From the NCBI GenBank assembly GCA_942492635.1, contig CALOFP010000001.1, positions 682,001-746,000 of the forward strand: DNA of 64,000 nucleotides. Reading direction: 5' to 3'. Under the pieces are notes generated by a model. That model searched no databases. It saw only the letters and a list, made by a program, of their open reading frames with translations, and was not told where the DNA came from. Below are positions 25,861 to 34,162 of this stretch, piece after piece. Position numbers and translations under genes: made by a program. The DNA comes from CALOFP01 sp942492635 (GTDB taxonomy: Bacteria > UBP6 > UBA1177 > CALOFP01). The number at the start of each line of letters is the position of its first letter. The stretch's first letter is position 1.

Positions 25861-26468
25861 TGAAAAATTTGATAAACTCCTGGAAATACAAACATAAACT
25901 CTTTCCCCATTATTTGTGGAAATGTTTTTGCATTCAAACCGGTAAACTCAACTTCCTAGCTTTTTTGAAATCAACACCAACGTTTTTGGAGAATATTCAG
26001 ACCAATGACAGTTAATCTGCTATGGATTCGATTTTATAAAAAAGCCACCTAAATCATTAGATCCAAAGAAAGATTGCTTACAAAGCAAAAAATAAACATG
26101 CAGCAAAAAGCAAACACTATCCATTGATTTTACAAGCTCTTTATATTTCTACAAATAAAGATAAGAGACAAATTCTTCTCAAATCTACTCTGAAGGTACA
26201 TTTTATCATTGATCCTTGCATGAATGCCATAAATTATCATAACTACATGGCTTTACTAATCCCTGTTCAATTTCAACTATCGTAACCTGGGTTACTGTAA
26301 CCGCGGTTACGATAATGACTATTATTTTTTATGGTCCTCGATCTTTAATAGCATCCCAATACTTAGCAATGGGTTCAAGATGCAAAATCCCTAGCACCTC
26401 AAAAGCAAAAGATGAGACAGCAAAAGCAGAAAATCTTCTTCTTCAGCGTTTTTACAATGAGAAATTTG
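25861..26468. other. Gene-free region with a double palindrome
   Basis: AT-rich, between two converging genes. The notable element is at 26278-26314: two adjacent 14-bp palindromes of the form GTAACC-NN-GGTTAC, 15 bp apart, inside an outer palindrome TATCGTAACC/GGTTACGATA. Short frames to its right overlap the next gene antisense and look spurious. Confidence 0.45.
26278..26314. repeat. Tandem GTAACC-NN-GGTTAC palindromes
   Basis: Palindrome 1 at 26282-26295 (GTAACCTGGGTTAC) and palindrome 2 at 26297-26310 (GTAACCGCGGTTAC); the block 26278-26314 is palindromic overall apart from the centre. It could be a repressor operator pair, a cruciform, or a terminator stem for the + strand (a T-run follows at ~26325). 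Confidence 0.5.
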
Positions 26469-27020
26469 TTACACGATGGCATAGACCTCACATTTTTTGC
26501 CTGTGGAATCAGTTGTTTTCATAACTCTTATCGCTACTTTTTTAATTGAATGTACGATAGAATCATTAAGGAAAATGTTTTCGATCACAAAACAGTTCAC
26601 TGCTTCACATTTTTTATCAAATTTTATGTGTTGAGCTCCATGATTTCCGATCCCACATCCATCTATCAATATAAATTTTGGTTTTTCTTTCAAAATCCTA
26701 GCTAATGCTTTTTCAGATAAAAAAGTGTCGGCAGAACCATACTCTTTTGTCCCATATCCGAAATTATTCATCACACCTGTGTAAAGAAAGATAGCTTTTC
26801 CATTTAAACTCAACTTTTCAACTTCTTCTTCAGTAGGCATACTCTCTTTGCAATCAATGACCACAACATCCACTTCATACTCATTTTCTTGCGGAACTTT
26901 TGAGTAGCAATCCATATGAGTACCTATATGTCCAAATGCATTAACAGAATCCGATTGCTTTTCTGCCCATTTATATGCCGGGTTGTCTTTTTCTAATTCT
27001 ATGTGTAATTGCTGCATCAT
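26469..27020 (-). CDS. Cyclase-family metal-dependent hydrolase (kynurenine-formamidase-like)
   Basis: Protein of 183 residues, slightly shorter than the usual ~210. The family (PF04199) signature H-x-GTH-x-D is present as HIGTHMDCY (~residues 31-39), and a downstream conserved region reads FILIDGCGIGNHG. Family members are Mn/Zn-dependent amidohydrolases such as KynB or isatin hydrolase. The N-terminus is short and lacks part of the first strands, but the GGAGGAG site before ATG-ATG supports the start. It is cytoplasmic and precedes no other gene on its strand. It lies 101 bp after the flavin-reductase-like gene and may be a distal member of the same transcription unit. Confidence 0.8.
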   Translation of the reverse strand: MMQQLHIELEKDNPAYKWAEKQSDSVNAFGHIGTHMDCYSKVPQENEYEVDVVVIDCKESMPTEEEVEKLSLNGKAIFLYTGVMNNFGYGTKEYGSADTFLSEKALARILKEKPKFILIDGCGIGNHGAQHIKFDKKCEAVNCFVIENIFLNDSIVHSIKKVAIRVMKTTDSTGKKCEVYAIV

Positions 27021-27121
27021 TTCTCCTCCACAAATTCAGAAATCAGCTGATTGTAATATCAAGATGTTTTATTACAAGGGCTGCTGGCACTAAAACACCT
27101 GTGCCAACTTGAAAACGTTAC

Positions 27122-27694
27122 TTATTTACTGTACTTTTTGCCCAGCCTGAATCCGCGTCCGAGATTTTCACCGATCGACCAGTATTCGCGCAGTCCGTGT
27201 CCGTAGACAATCGGGGATAACTTTTCCATGAGGGGAAGATCCTTTTCATTTAAATTTTCTTCATCCGCCTTAATATCCACAATCTCTCCGATAAACTGAG
27301 TATGAAAACCGATTTCATGGGAGTGAATCAGTTTGCATTCGATTATCAATGGGAATTCGGAAACGTATGGAGCGTCAACTAGTTCCGAACGGACGGGAGT
27401 GAGACCTGTGTCGGTGAACTTGTCGGTGTTGTTTCCTGAGGCTATTCCAAAGTAATCAGCCTCGACAACATTTTTTGCGGCGGGAATGCTTATGGTGAAT
27501 GCGCCTCTTTCCATAATATTTCCGTATGTCTGGGTGGCTTTTCGAATCGATATTGTCACCGCGGCCGGTTTGGAGCAGCAGATTCCGCCCCAGGCGACTG
27601 TCATGACGTTGGGTTTTCCCTCCTTATCGTAACTTCCGACACACCATACAGGATTGGGATAGGCTAACGTGTTGGAACCGAGTGATTTTTTCAT
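27122..27694 (-). CDS. Flavin-reductase-like FMN-binding protein (flavoredoxin family)
   Basis: Protein of 190 residues, a single FMN-binding split barrel. The characteristic opening is present (NPVWCVGSYDKEGKPNVMTVAWGGICCSKP), followed by AVTISIRKATQTYGNI, GAFTISIP and a C-terminal REYWSIGENLGRGFRLGKK. Related proteins (flavoredoxin, PF01613) carry electrons in anaerobes or reduce flavins or xenobiotics. AAGGAG precedes the ATG. An operator-like palindromic sequence in its promoter region (27777-27794) matches one in front of the marR gene upstream, so it is the likely target of that regulator. Confidence 0.85.
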   Translation of the reverse strand: MKKSLGSNTLAYPNPVWCVGSYDKEGKPNVMTVAWGGICCSKPAAVTISIRKATQTYGNIMERGAFTISIPAAKNVVEADYFGIASGNNTDKFTDTGLTPVRSELVDAPYVSEFPLIIECKLIHSHEIGFHTQFIGEIVDIKADEENLNEKDLPLMEKLSPIVYGHGLREYWSIGENLGRGFRLGKKYSK

Positions 27695-27776
27695 AATTCA
27701 TTTCTCCTTTTTCTATTTCAATATCAAAGTGGAAGGGTATTCCTGCTGGTTTTCAGATCTTTTGAACCACCCACCT

Positions 27777-27794
27777 GTTGCTTGTACATACAAC
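27777..27794. promoter_or_regulatory. Candidate MarR operator upstream of the flavoredoxin gene
   Basis: GTTGCTTGTACATACAAC, 83 bp before the flavoredoxin start and just after the marR stop. It matches the site before marR at all but about two of 17 positions. The inner part TTGTACATACAA is nearly dyadic. Confidence 0.55.
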
Positions 27795-27814
27795 TATCAT
27801 AGACAAAAAAAAGC

Positions 27815-28246
27815 CTACCCTTCCAGCTTTTTACAGGCTCCGTCGATCATACAGGTGAGAGCTTTTGCCTCTTCCTTCCCTAAAATTTGACTGTAGCGGC
27901 GATAAAGTCCCTTCCATGCAGACTGGATATCACCCATCTGCTGAATCCCTTTTTCGGTGGGATAGACATGGGCCAGTTTCCCGACAGCCTTCTTTTTAAC
28001 AAACTCACGAAGGACAAGCGTGTCGACAAATCGGCTGACGGTCGACTGCGCCAGATGAAGTTTTCCGGCGAGTTCCTTCTGGGAAATTCCCGGTTCGTCC
28101 ACAGCGACCATAAGTAAAAATGCGTGGGACGGCGTCATTCCAAGCTTTCCGAACTCCTCATCGGCCATGCGGGAAATAACCCGGGCGAGGGAGTTTGCCT
28201 TGAAGTAGAGACAACCGTTTAAAACATCTTTTGACGAAAAGGACAT
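27815..28246 (-). CDS. MarR-family transcriptional regulator
   Basis: Winged-helix regulator of 143 residues. The core reads LLMVAVDEPGISQKELAGKLHLAQSTVSRFVDTLVLREFVKKKAVGKLAHVYPTEKG, with recognition helix QSTVSRFVDTL and the wing before YPTEKG; N- and C-terminal helices form the dimer. The frame opens further upstream, but the ATG at 28246 is chosen because GGAGG is seven bases before it and the earlier ATG would lie inside the operator-like palindrome. That palindrome (28257-28275) suggests autorepression, and its twin suggests control of the flavoredoxin gene just downstream. Confidence 0.9.
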   Translation of the reverse strand: MSFSSKDVLNGCLYFKANSLARVISRMADEEFGKLGMTPSHAFLLMVAVDEPGISQKELAGKLHLAQSTVSRFVDTLVLREFVKKKAVGKLAHVYPTEKGIQQMGDIQSAWKGLYRRYSQILGKEEAKALTCMIDGACKKLEG

Positions 28247-28256
28247 ATCAACCTCC

Positions 28257-28275
28257 GTTGTTTGCACATACAAAC
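28257..28275. promoter_or_regulatory. Candidate MarR operator upstream of marR
   Basis: GTTGTTTGCACATACAAAC, immediately upstream of the marR ribosome binding site. It is shared with 27777-27794 (consensus GTTG-Y-TTG-Y-ACATACAA), and its ends are dyadic (GTTTG on the minus strand mirrors GTTTG-like TTTGC). Bound protein here would block the promoter or start region. Confidence 0.55.
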
Positions 28276-28938
28276 GTACTCAACCGATCGGTCCTGTCAA
28301 GTGTAAATTTAGTCGGACAAGGGAGCTTGAGAGATTGTGGTTGGGTACATATTAAAATTGTTGTGCAATTTCAAACCAATGTGCGGACCGGCATCAGAGA
28401 ATAACCCCTCCCTGCCTCCCCTCACAATGAGGGGAGGAGTTTCAGATTGCGGATCTTCTTCTGTAGCAATTTCAATATCGGTGACACCGACAACCGAACC
28501 CGGAACGGGTGAAACAATCGAATGCGTGTTAATTTTTTAATCTTTCATTTTTTCTAGGCGTTACAAGAATGTCACCACTTCGTGGTTCGCGTGAAAAATG
28601 GGTGATTGGAATGCCTTTGGCTGTAATCCTTCCACGGCGTCGGCGTTCGGACAAGCGCGTATTCAAGTTTTAAATTATCATTGAAATCTGGATGTTATCG
28701 GAATTTGAGAAACAGAAATTTATTTTATTGGTTTAATGCTTGTTGATCTCAATAACTCCCCTCAATCCCCTCTTTTAAAAAGAGGGGAAGCAGATCCGCA
28801 CGAATCCTGAAAATGGCACGTATTCAGAGACCTGTAAAAACTTTTTCGATCTGAATCAACTCCTGAATTCATCACAGAACAAATATCGCGACCATTTCTG
28901 TCGTCATAATTCCCTTGAAAGAAATAACCTGTCCGTCC

Positions 28939-28969
28939 CAGCCGCTAAATCGGCTGAGATATTTTTTTT
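28939..28969 (+). terminator. Orphan terminator-like hairpin
   Basis: CAGCCG-CTAAAT-CGGCTG followed by AGATA and eight T. It has the form of a rho-independent terminator on the + strand, but no + strand gene ends within 3 kb upstream. Confidence 0.5.
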
Positions 28970-29320
28970 GAAGAGAGATTGGAAACGGAATCAGGATTTT
29001 ACCATTTAGAAAAATTGTGTGACCAAAATGGAGCGGAATTGTGTCACCGCCTGACGGGGTTCGATCAAGGGCGTTTCGTCGATTTAAATTAGCTATAGAA
29101 TCGGGGCATTACCGAATATTTTCATTTTGAATGCATTGATTTATGAGAATAACTCCCCCAACCCCTCTTTTAAAAAGAGGGGAATTTTTTTTTGCAGATC
29201 TTCCTCTGTAGCTATTTAAATCTCGGTGACACCGACAACCGAACCCGGAACGGGTGACAGGATTGTAACGGTGTGTGTAAAGGCACCGGTTGGGAAACAC
29301 CACCCCGTCTTTCCAATGTG

Positions 29321-29340
29321 AGACGTAGCATGTTACGTCT
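29321..29340. repeat. Palindromic dispersed repeat, copy 1
   Basis: AGACGTAGCATGTTACGTCT followed by CTACGGAAGATC. Same family as 33871-33890 and 59095-59114; all three continue with CTACG. Confidence 0.65.
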
Positions 29341-29420
29341 CTACGGAAGATCGCTGCTCGTACGGGTTTTGCCGATGAGTTATTGATGGCTTCGTTGAAA
29401 AAAATCAGAATCTATCTTGT

Positions 29421-29837
29421 TTATTTGAAACTTTCGACTAGATCTTTGAGTGTGGTTTTTGAGAGCCTCTCTTTGAGGATCTCTTCCACATCTTTGTTTA
29501 TTTCGCTGAAGATGCAGTGTCCTTTGGCGCAGATGGGATTTCCGAAAAGGCAGTGGTGTTCGGGAAGGGATCCTTCAACCATGATTACGAGATCGATGAG
29601 TTTTATTGCTGCGGGATCTTTCTTCATCAGGAATCCGCCTTTTGCTCCGCGTACGGAGTCGAGGATTCCCTCCTTCACGATGGGCTGGAGAACCTTCGCG
29701 AGATACGTCGTGGAGACTTTTAGCTCCTCGGCAATCTGTTTGACGGAGATGTGGGTTTCCGTCTCGCGTGATGCGATGTATGCGAGTGCGTGTATCACAA
29801 TGTTTGTCTTTTCAGATATTTTGAGTAGCCGATCCAT
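29421..29837 (-). CDS. Rrf2-family regulator with probable Fe-S cluster (NsrR-like)
   Basis: Winged-helix regulator of 138 residues: N-terminal HTH (ISVKQIAEELKVSTTYLAKVLQ), wing, then a Cys triad HHCLFGNPICAKGHCIF (C-x6-C-x4-C), the cluster-binding loop of the Rrf2 family (IscR/NsrR/RsrR type), and a C-terminal helix. Such proteins sense NO or redox through the cluster. It is the last gene of the ferredoxin-hcp-rrf2 operon (58 bp after hcp), so autoregulation of a nitrosative-stress operon is the natural reading. GGAGG precedes the ATG. Confidence 0.9.
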   Translation of the reverse strand: MDRLLKISEKTNIVIHALAYIASRETETHISVKQIAEELKVSTTYLAKVLQPIVKEGILDSVRGAKGGFLMKKDPAAIKLIDLVIMVEGSLPEHHCLFGNPICAKGHCIFSEINKDVEEILKERLSKTTLKDLVESFK

Positions 29838-29894
29838 GATACCTCCGAAGGTTTGTTCCAGTCCTTATAATCCTCTTTTAATATTTTGTCAATC

Positions 29895-31475
29895 TCACTT
29901 GCCTTCGGCGATGGCTGCGAGATCCTCCTCCACGCTTCCGATGCCCTTTATGTCGAATGTTTCAACAAGTACTTTGGCGACTCCGGGAGAAAGGAATGCG
30001 GGAAGTGTCGGCCCGAGGCGGATTCCCTTCACTCCGAGATAGAGAAGCGCAAGAAGTACTGTAACAGCCTTCTGCTCGTACCATGCGATGTCGTAGGAGA
30101 TGGGCAGCTCGTTGATATCCTCAAGTTCGAACACCTCTTTGAGTTTTAGGGCGATGTATGCAAGCGAGTAGCTGTCGTTGCACTGTCCGGCGTCGAGAAC
30201 TCTCGGAATTCCGTCGATATCTCCGAGATTGAGCTTGTTGTAGCGGTATTTTGCGCATCCGGCGGTGAGAATTACTGTGTCCTCGGGCAGATTTTCCGCA
30301 AGGTCGGTGTAGTAGCTTCTCTCTTTGTGCCTTCCGTCGCATCCGGCCATAACGACAAATCTCTTTATTTTCCCGGCTTTTACGGCGTCCACTACCTTGT
30401 CGGCAACCGCCATCACCTGATTTCTTGCAAATCCGGCAACTATTTCACCCTCTTCAAGCTTTTCCGGTGATGCGCTGTTTTTTGCGATTTCGATGATTTC
30501 GCTGAAATCCTTCTGACCGTTTTCATCGATTTCGATGTGTCTGCAACCCTCGTAACCTGCGGTTCCTGTTGTAAAAAGTCTGCTTTTATAACTTTCTCTC
30601 GGGGGAACAATGCAGTTTGTGGTCATGAGAATCGGGCCGTTGAATTTCTCGAACTCTCCCGCCTGTGTGTACCATGCGCCACCGTAGTTACCCTTGAGAT
30701 GGTCGAACTGCTTGAAAAACGGATAGGTGTGGGCAGGAAGCATCTCGCCGTGTGTGTAGATGTCGATTCCCATTCCGCCGGTCTGTACGAGAAGCTGTTC
30801 GAGATCGTTGAGATCGTGTCCACTGACAAGTATTGCCGGTCTGTCCGATACGGATATGGGAATTGATGTGATTTCGGGATGTCCGTACTTGGATGTGTTG
30901 GCCTCGTCGAGGTGGGCGAGGGCACGAACCGCAATTTCTCCGGTTTTCATAATCATTGCAACAAGTTTATCGGCTGCTTCTTCCGTCAGAGTCGCGGCGA
31001 GGGCCTCCACCATGAAGTTTTCGATAACTTCGTCCCTCTTTCCGAGTACGAGGGCGTGGTGGTAGTATGCAGCCATTCCCTTTACTCCGAATGTGATGAG
31101 TTCCCTGAGAGAACGAACATCTTCAAGATTTTCAGGTACTTCACTGAATCCTCCGGATATTGATTTTCCCGTGAAGAGTATTGGATCCGAAATATCCGTC
31201 TCGCCGAGCTCTGCCGCCATCACACATCCCCTGCGGATGTAGGAGGAAATACGTGATTCGTCGAAGTTTGTGTTGGTGAGTGTTGCAAAAAGAGCATCCG
31301 CAATGTAGCTTCCCTGTTCGGCTGAAACACTCTTTCCTGCAAGTTTAACGGAAATTCGTTTTAAAATGTGTACGAGCCCGTCCTGAAGATTTGAAACTTC
31401 ACCACTCTTTCCGCAGACTCCTCTTTTTGTGCAGCCTGTGCAGTTGGCCGCTTCCTGACACTGAAAACAAAACAT
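29895..31475 (-). CDS. hcp: Hydroxylamine reductase / hybrid cluster protein
   Basis: Protein of 526 residues. The N-terminal cluster motif MFCFQCQEAANCTGCTKRGVC has Cys3, Cys6, Cys15 and Cys21 in the spacing of class I (Desulfovibrio-type) Hcp, plus an extra Cys12. The hybrid-cluster ligands sit in the conserved HGEMLPAHTYP, MTTNCIVPP, GYEGCRHI, LTAGCAKYRYN and DAGQCNDSYS segments. Hcp reduces NO to N2O (and hydroxylamine in vitro) in anaerobic nitrosative stress. The ferredoxin gene just upstream is the likely electron donor. AGGAGG precedes the ATG. The length is normal and no key residue appears lost. Confidence 0.96.
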   Translation of the reverse strand: MFCFQCQEAANCTGCTKRGVCGKSGEVSNLQDGLVHILKRISVKLAGKSVSAEQGSYIADALFATLTNTNFDESRISSYIRRGCVMAAELGETDISDPILFTGKSISGGFSEVPENLEDVRSLRELITFGVKGMAAYYHHALVLGKRDEVIENFMVEALAATLTEEAADKLVAMIMKTGEIAVRALAHLDEANTSKYGHPEITSIPISVSDRPAILVSGHDLNDLEQLLVQTGGMGIDIYTHGEMLPAHTYPFFKQFDHLKGNYGGAWYTQAGEFEKFNGPILMTTNCIVPPRESYKSRLFTTGTAGYEGCRHIEIDENGQKDFSEIIEIAKNSASPEKLEEGEIVAGFARNQVMAVADKVVDAVKAGKIKRFVVMAGCDGRHKERSYYTDLAENLPEDTVILTAGCAKYRYNKLNLGDIDGIPRVLDAGQCNDSYSLAYIALKLKEVFELEDINELPISYDIAWYEQKAVTVLLALLYLGVKGIRLGPTLPAFLSPGVAKVLVETFDIKGIGSVEEDLAAIAEGK

Positions 31476-31517
31476 GAACGCCTCCTAAATTATGATTCCT
31501 TTACACTTTAATTATTA

Positions 31518-32336
31518 TTACTTTCTCTCACCGTTGATTCCGATAACCGCAACTTCGAAAGGAATAACCTTTCCGGCCCTGATTATGGCCTGCTTCACGA
31601 TTTCAACCATTCCGCCGCAGCAGGGAACTTCCATCCGGACAACTTTTATGGATGCGGGATCGGCAGTCTTGACGATGGAGCTGATCTTTTCTACGTAGGC
31701 CTCGCCGTCATCCAGCTTGGGACAGCCGATGAGGACTACCCTTCCGTCGATGAAATCGCGGTGTGTATTTGCGTATGCATATGCGACGCAGTCGGCAAGA
31801 ATCACGATGTCCGCATTCTTGAGATATGGAGAGTGAGGGCTGATGAGATCAAGCTGAACCGGCCAGTTTGTGAGCTTGGACTCCATGGTCACATCATCCG
31901 CACTCTTTTTCGCACTTCTTTCGATTGTCATCGCCTGCTTTCCGGGACAACCGGCGTGGTGTGTCTTTTCCTTTTTCATGTAATCCACCTCTATTCCTCT
32001 TTTCTTAAGATGTTCAAGGGCCGTCCGGAGATAGTCGTCAGCTCCGTGGTCGGCGAGATGTTCAAGATGAATTCTTATTGTGTTCTCACCGGCCGGAATG
32101 ATCCGCTCGTCAAGAACCTTCACCTCGTCGTAATCTTCTGCTTCACGCTCGATCACCTCGATCGCACCCTGAGGGCAGGTCCCGATGCATGCGCCGAGCC
32201 CGTCGCAGAAGAGGTCGCTTATGAGCCTCGCCTTTCCATCCACAATCTGAAGGGCTCCCTCTGCGCATCCGGGAACGCACAGCCCGCAGCCGTTGCACTT
32301 TTTTTCGTCTATTTCGATGATCTGCCTTTTTGCCAT
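31518..32336 (-). CDS. Hcp-associated 2[4Fe-4S] ferredoxin with C-terminal Cys-rich domain
   Basis: Protein of 272 residues. Residues ~5-65 form a double [4Fe-4S] ferredoxin: CNGCGLCVPGC and, nine residues shorter in its first spacing, CDGLGACIGTCPQG (the second motif has one Cys spaced by five instead of two). The C-terminal ~150 residues hold further Cys (HHAGCPGK, ILADCVAYAYA, IGCPKLDD, PCCGGM). This two-part protein is the usual neighbour of hcp in many anaerobes and is probably its electron donor. First gene of the operon (42 bp before hcp). Its promoter region is shared with the divergent aminopeptidase gene. Confidence 0.88.
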   Translation of the reverse strand: MAKRQIIEIDEKKCNGCGLCVPGCAEGALQIVDGKARLISDLFCDGLGACIGTCPQGAIEVIEREAEDYDEVKVLDERIIPAGENTIRIHLEHLADHGADDYLRTALEHLKKRGIEVDYMKKEKTHHAGCPGKQAMTIERSAKKSADDVTMESKLTNWPVQLDLISPHSPYLKNADIVILADCVAYAYANTHRDFIDGRVVLIGCPKLDDGEAYVEKISSIVKTADPASIKVVRMEVPCCGGMVEIVKQAIIRAGKVIPFEVAVIGINGERK

Positions 32337-32362
32337 TCTCGCCTCCGTTCAAAGCAATTAAA

Positions 32363-32449
32363 GAATTCGGACTCTCTTATCCTATTTTACCTTAAAAACG
32401 ATTCCTGTCAAGGGGTTTCGAGCAAAAAAGGACATCTTTATCCGAATTC
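32363..32449. promoter_or_regulatory. Inverted and direct repeats in the hcp-operon promoter region
   Basis: GAATTCGGA (32363-32371) and TCCGAATTC (32441-32449) are exact inverted copies. Inside them, GGAC-N6-ATCC occurs twice in direct orientation (GGACTCTCTTATCC at 32369 and GGACATCTTTATCC at 32431). They may be regulator sites for the ferredoxin-hcp-rrf2 operon, possibly for the Rrf2 protein itself; unproven. Confidence 0.3.
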
Positions 32450-32520
32450 CAACTTTCCTTGCAAATAATGTGTAATTTTTATAATATCTTTTGGATTTAA
32501 TCATTCCTTCGGAGGAAAAA

Positions 32521-33807
32521 ATGAAAAAAGCTGCAAAAACTCTTGCTAAGGATCTAATTTCTTTTATAGACAATTCACCAACCGCCTTTCACGCCAGTGC
32601 CGTACTCAAGGAGAGACTGAAAAAGGCGGGATTCAAGGAACTCAAGGAGGATGAAAGCTGGAGCCTTACCGAAGGCGAAGGCTACTTCATCGAGCGCAAC
32701 AACTCCGCCATCGCCGCATTCAGGATGGGAAAGAAGGCTCCGTGGGAGAGCGGATTCCGTATCGCCGGAGCACACACAGACAGCCCGGCCCTCAAGGTAA
32801 AGCCTCTCAGCGAAAGCGTTCAGAAGGGAATGGCCAAGGTGGGGGTCGAAGTCTACGGCGGTCCCATAGTCGGAACCTGGCTCGACCGTGACCTTTCAAT
32901 CGCAGGTCGAGTAATGGTCAAAAACGGTGATGAAATGAAAAGCGTTCTCGTCGATTTCAAGAAACCCGTGGCAACGGTTCCGAACCTCGCAATCCACATG
33001 AACCGCGAAGTCAACAAGGGATTCGAATACAACAAGCAGACTCACCTCCCCGCAATCCTCGGCGCCGCAAAAGAGGACGAGAAGGAGATACTCAAGGGAA
33101 TGATGGCGAAACAGCTGGATGTGGATCCCTCCGACATCGGCGAGTACGATCTCTACCTCTACGACGTTCAGCCGGGAACACTTCTCGGACGTGATGAAGA
33201 GTACGTCTGCATAGGAAGAATCGACAACCTTGCAATGTGCCACTCAGTTGTTCAGGCGCTCATCGATTCAAAGCCTTCCGATGCAACACAGATCGGAATG
33301 TTCTTCGACAACGAGGAGATCGGAAGCCGCACACTCCAGGGCGCCGACTCCACATTCACAAGAGGACTTCTTGAAAGAATCGTTGCAGTCGAAGGCGGAA
33401 AAGGCGACGACATCTTCAGAGCCATCGCAAAATCTTTCCTCGTTTCCGCAGACGGAGCACATGCATTCCACCCCAACTTCCCTGACAAACACGACGCAGG
33501 ATACGCACCCGTTCTCAACGGCGGACCCGTTATCAAGATAAGCGCCAACTACCGCTACGCAACGACAGCTGAAAGCGCCAGTGTTTTCGAAGAGATGTGC
33601 AAAAAGCACGATATCCCCTGCCAGAAGATGATAAACAGAAGCGACATGCCTTCCGGAAGCACAATCGGACCGATGAGCTCCGCGCACCTCAGCATGAAAG
33701 CCGTCGACGTCGGCAATCCGATGCTCGCAATGCACAGCGTTCGCGAAACAGCCGGAGTAATGGATCACTACTACATGACAAAAGTGATCACATCCTTCTT
33801 CGGATAG
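32521..33807 (+). CDS. apeB: M18-family aminopeptidase (aspartyl/broad-specificity)
   Basis: Cytoplasmic zinc aminopeptidase of 428 residues. Metal and catalytic motifs of M18: AGAHTDSPALKVKP (His, Asp), DNEEIGSRT (Glu pair), SADGAHAFHPN (Asp), and a late His in GPMSSAHLSMKAVD. N-terminal DLISFIDNSPTAFHA is typical. A longer in-frame TTG start exists, but the ATG at 32521 follows CGGAGG at normal spacing. It removes N-terminal residues, with acidic preference in some relatives. A clear intrinsic terminator follows the gene. Divergent from the ferredoxin-hcp operon. Codon use is well adapted (GC-richer than the accessory genes), as expected of a housekeeping gene. Confidence 0.95.
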   Translation: MKKAAKTLAKDLISFIDNSPTAFHASAVLKERLKKAGFKELKEDESWSLTEGEGYFIERNNSAIAAFRMGKKAPWESGFRIAGAHTDSPALKVKPLSESVQKGMAKVGVEVYGGPIVGTWLDRDLSIAGRVMVKNGDEMKSVLVDFKKPVATVPNLAIHMNREVNKGFEYNKQTHLPAILGAAKEDEKEILKGMMAKQLDVDPSDIGEYDLYLYDVQPGTLLGRDEEYVCIGRIDNLAMCHSVVQALIDSKPSDATQIGMFFDNEEIGSRTLQGADSTFTRGLLERIVAVEGGKGDDIFRAIAKSFLVSADGAHAFHPNFPDKHDAGYAPVLNGGPVIKISANYRYATTAESASVFEEMCKKHDIPCQKMINRSDMPSGSTIGPMSSAHLSMKAVDVGNPMLAMHSVRETAGVMDHYYMTKVITSFFG

Positions 33808-33833
33808 ATTTCCGTACTGCACAATCTTTTCAA

Positions 33834-33858
33834 GGGCGCGAAAATCCGCGCCCTTTTT
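33834..33858 (+). terminator. Rho-independent terminator of the M18 aminopeptidase gene
   Basis: GGGCGCG-AAAATC-CGCGCCC followed by five T, 27 bp after the stop codon. Confidence 0.9.
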
Positions 33859-34162
33859 CACATCATAAGAAGACGCAGCATGCTACGTCTCTACGATCCA
33901 AGCAAAGATCGGAGGAATGAATCCATTCATGCAACCTTTGAAGATTTCAACTCCGTTTACATTTATCCACAGCTCAAAATTGTTGTGCCGGAAATTGAAA
34001 AAAGCACATTTTTACAACCGTATTTTGATCCTCCAGATCAAAAAAATGTTGTTTTTCGGTGCGTAGTTTGAAAAACTGAAGGAAATCGGCTTGATTTTGG
34101 ATTCAAAATTATGAAAATAGGTCACGTCTGTTATAATGTGTATTCCAACACGGGAGCAGGAT
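33859..34162. repeat. Intergenic region with palindromic repeat copy 2
   Basis: Contains AGACGCAGCATGCTACGTCT at 33871-33890 (continuing CTACGATCC), 13 bp after the terminator. The rest is AT-rich and should carry the coaX promoter; no gene. Confidence 0.6.

Larger units (their letters stand above)
28276..29420. repeat. Gene-free repeat cluster
   Basis: No coding potential over 1.1 kb. It contains two related blocks, 28399-28512 and 29147-29257, which share an identical 34-bp stretch (CGGTGACACCGACAACC, continuing GAACCCGGAACGGGTGA) at 28479-28512 and 29224-29257, preceded by a similar GCAGATCTTC-TCTGTAGC stretch. Stems of the CCCCTC/GAGGGG type occur at ~28418-28438, ~28772-28790 and ~29163-29182. 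Also present are copy B of a diverged repeat (28855-28941), an orphan terminator-like hairpin, a short direct repeat ATTGTGTGACC/ATTGTGTCACC near 29015-29045, and an AGACGT palindrome at 29321. Confidence 0.6.

Noticed and set aside
26315..26524. Short + strand frame, and a minus-strand open stretch of about 40 codons (ends at ~26327) with phrases like HLEPIAKYWDAIKDRG
   Set aside because: The + frame overlaps the cyclase gene antisense. The minus stretch has no start and is partly low-complexity; it may be a relic, but I cannot identify it.
29010..29050. ATTGTGTGACC/ATTGTGTCACC repeat resembling the end of an IS21-type element
   Set aside because: No transposase remnant or second end is present; too short to call.
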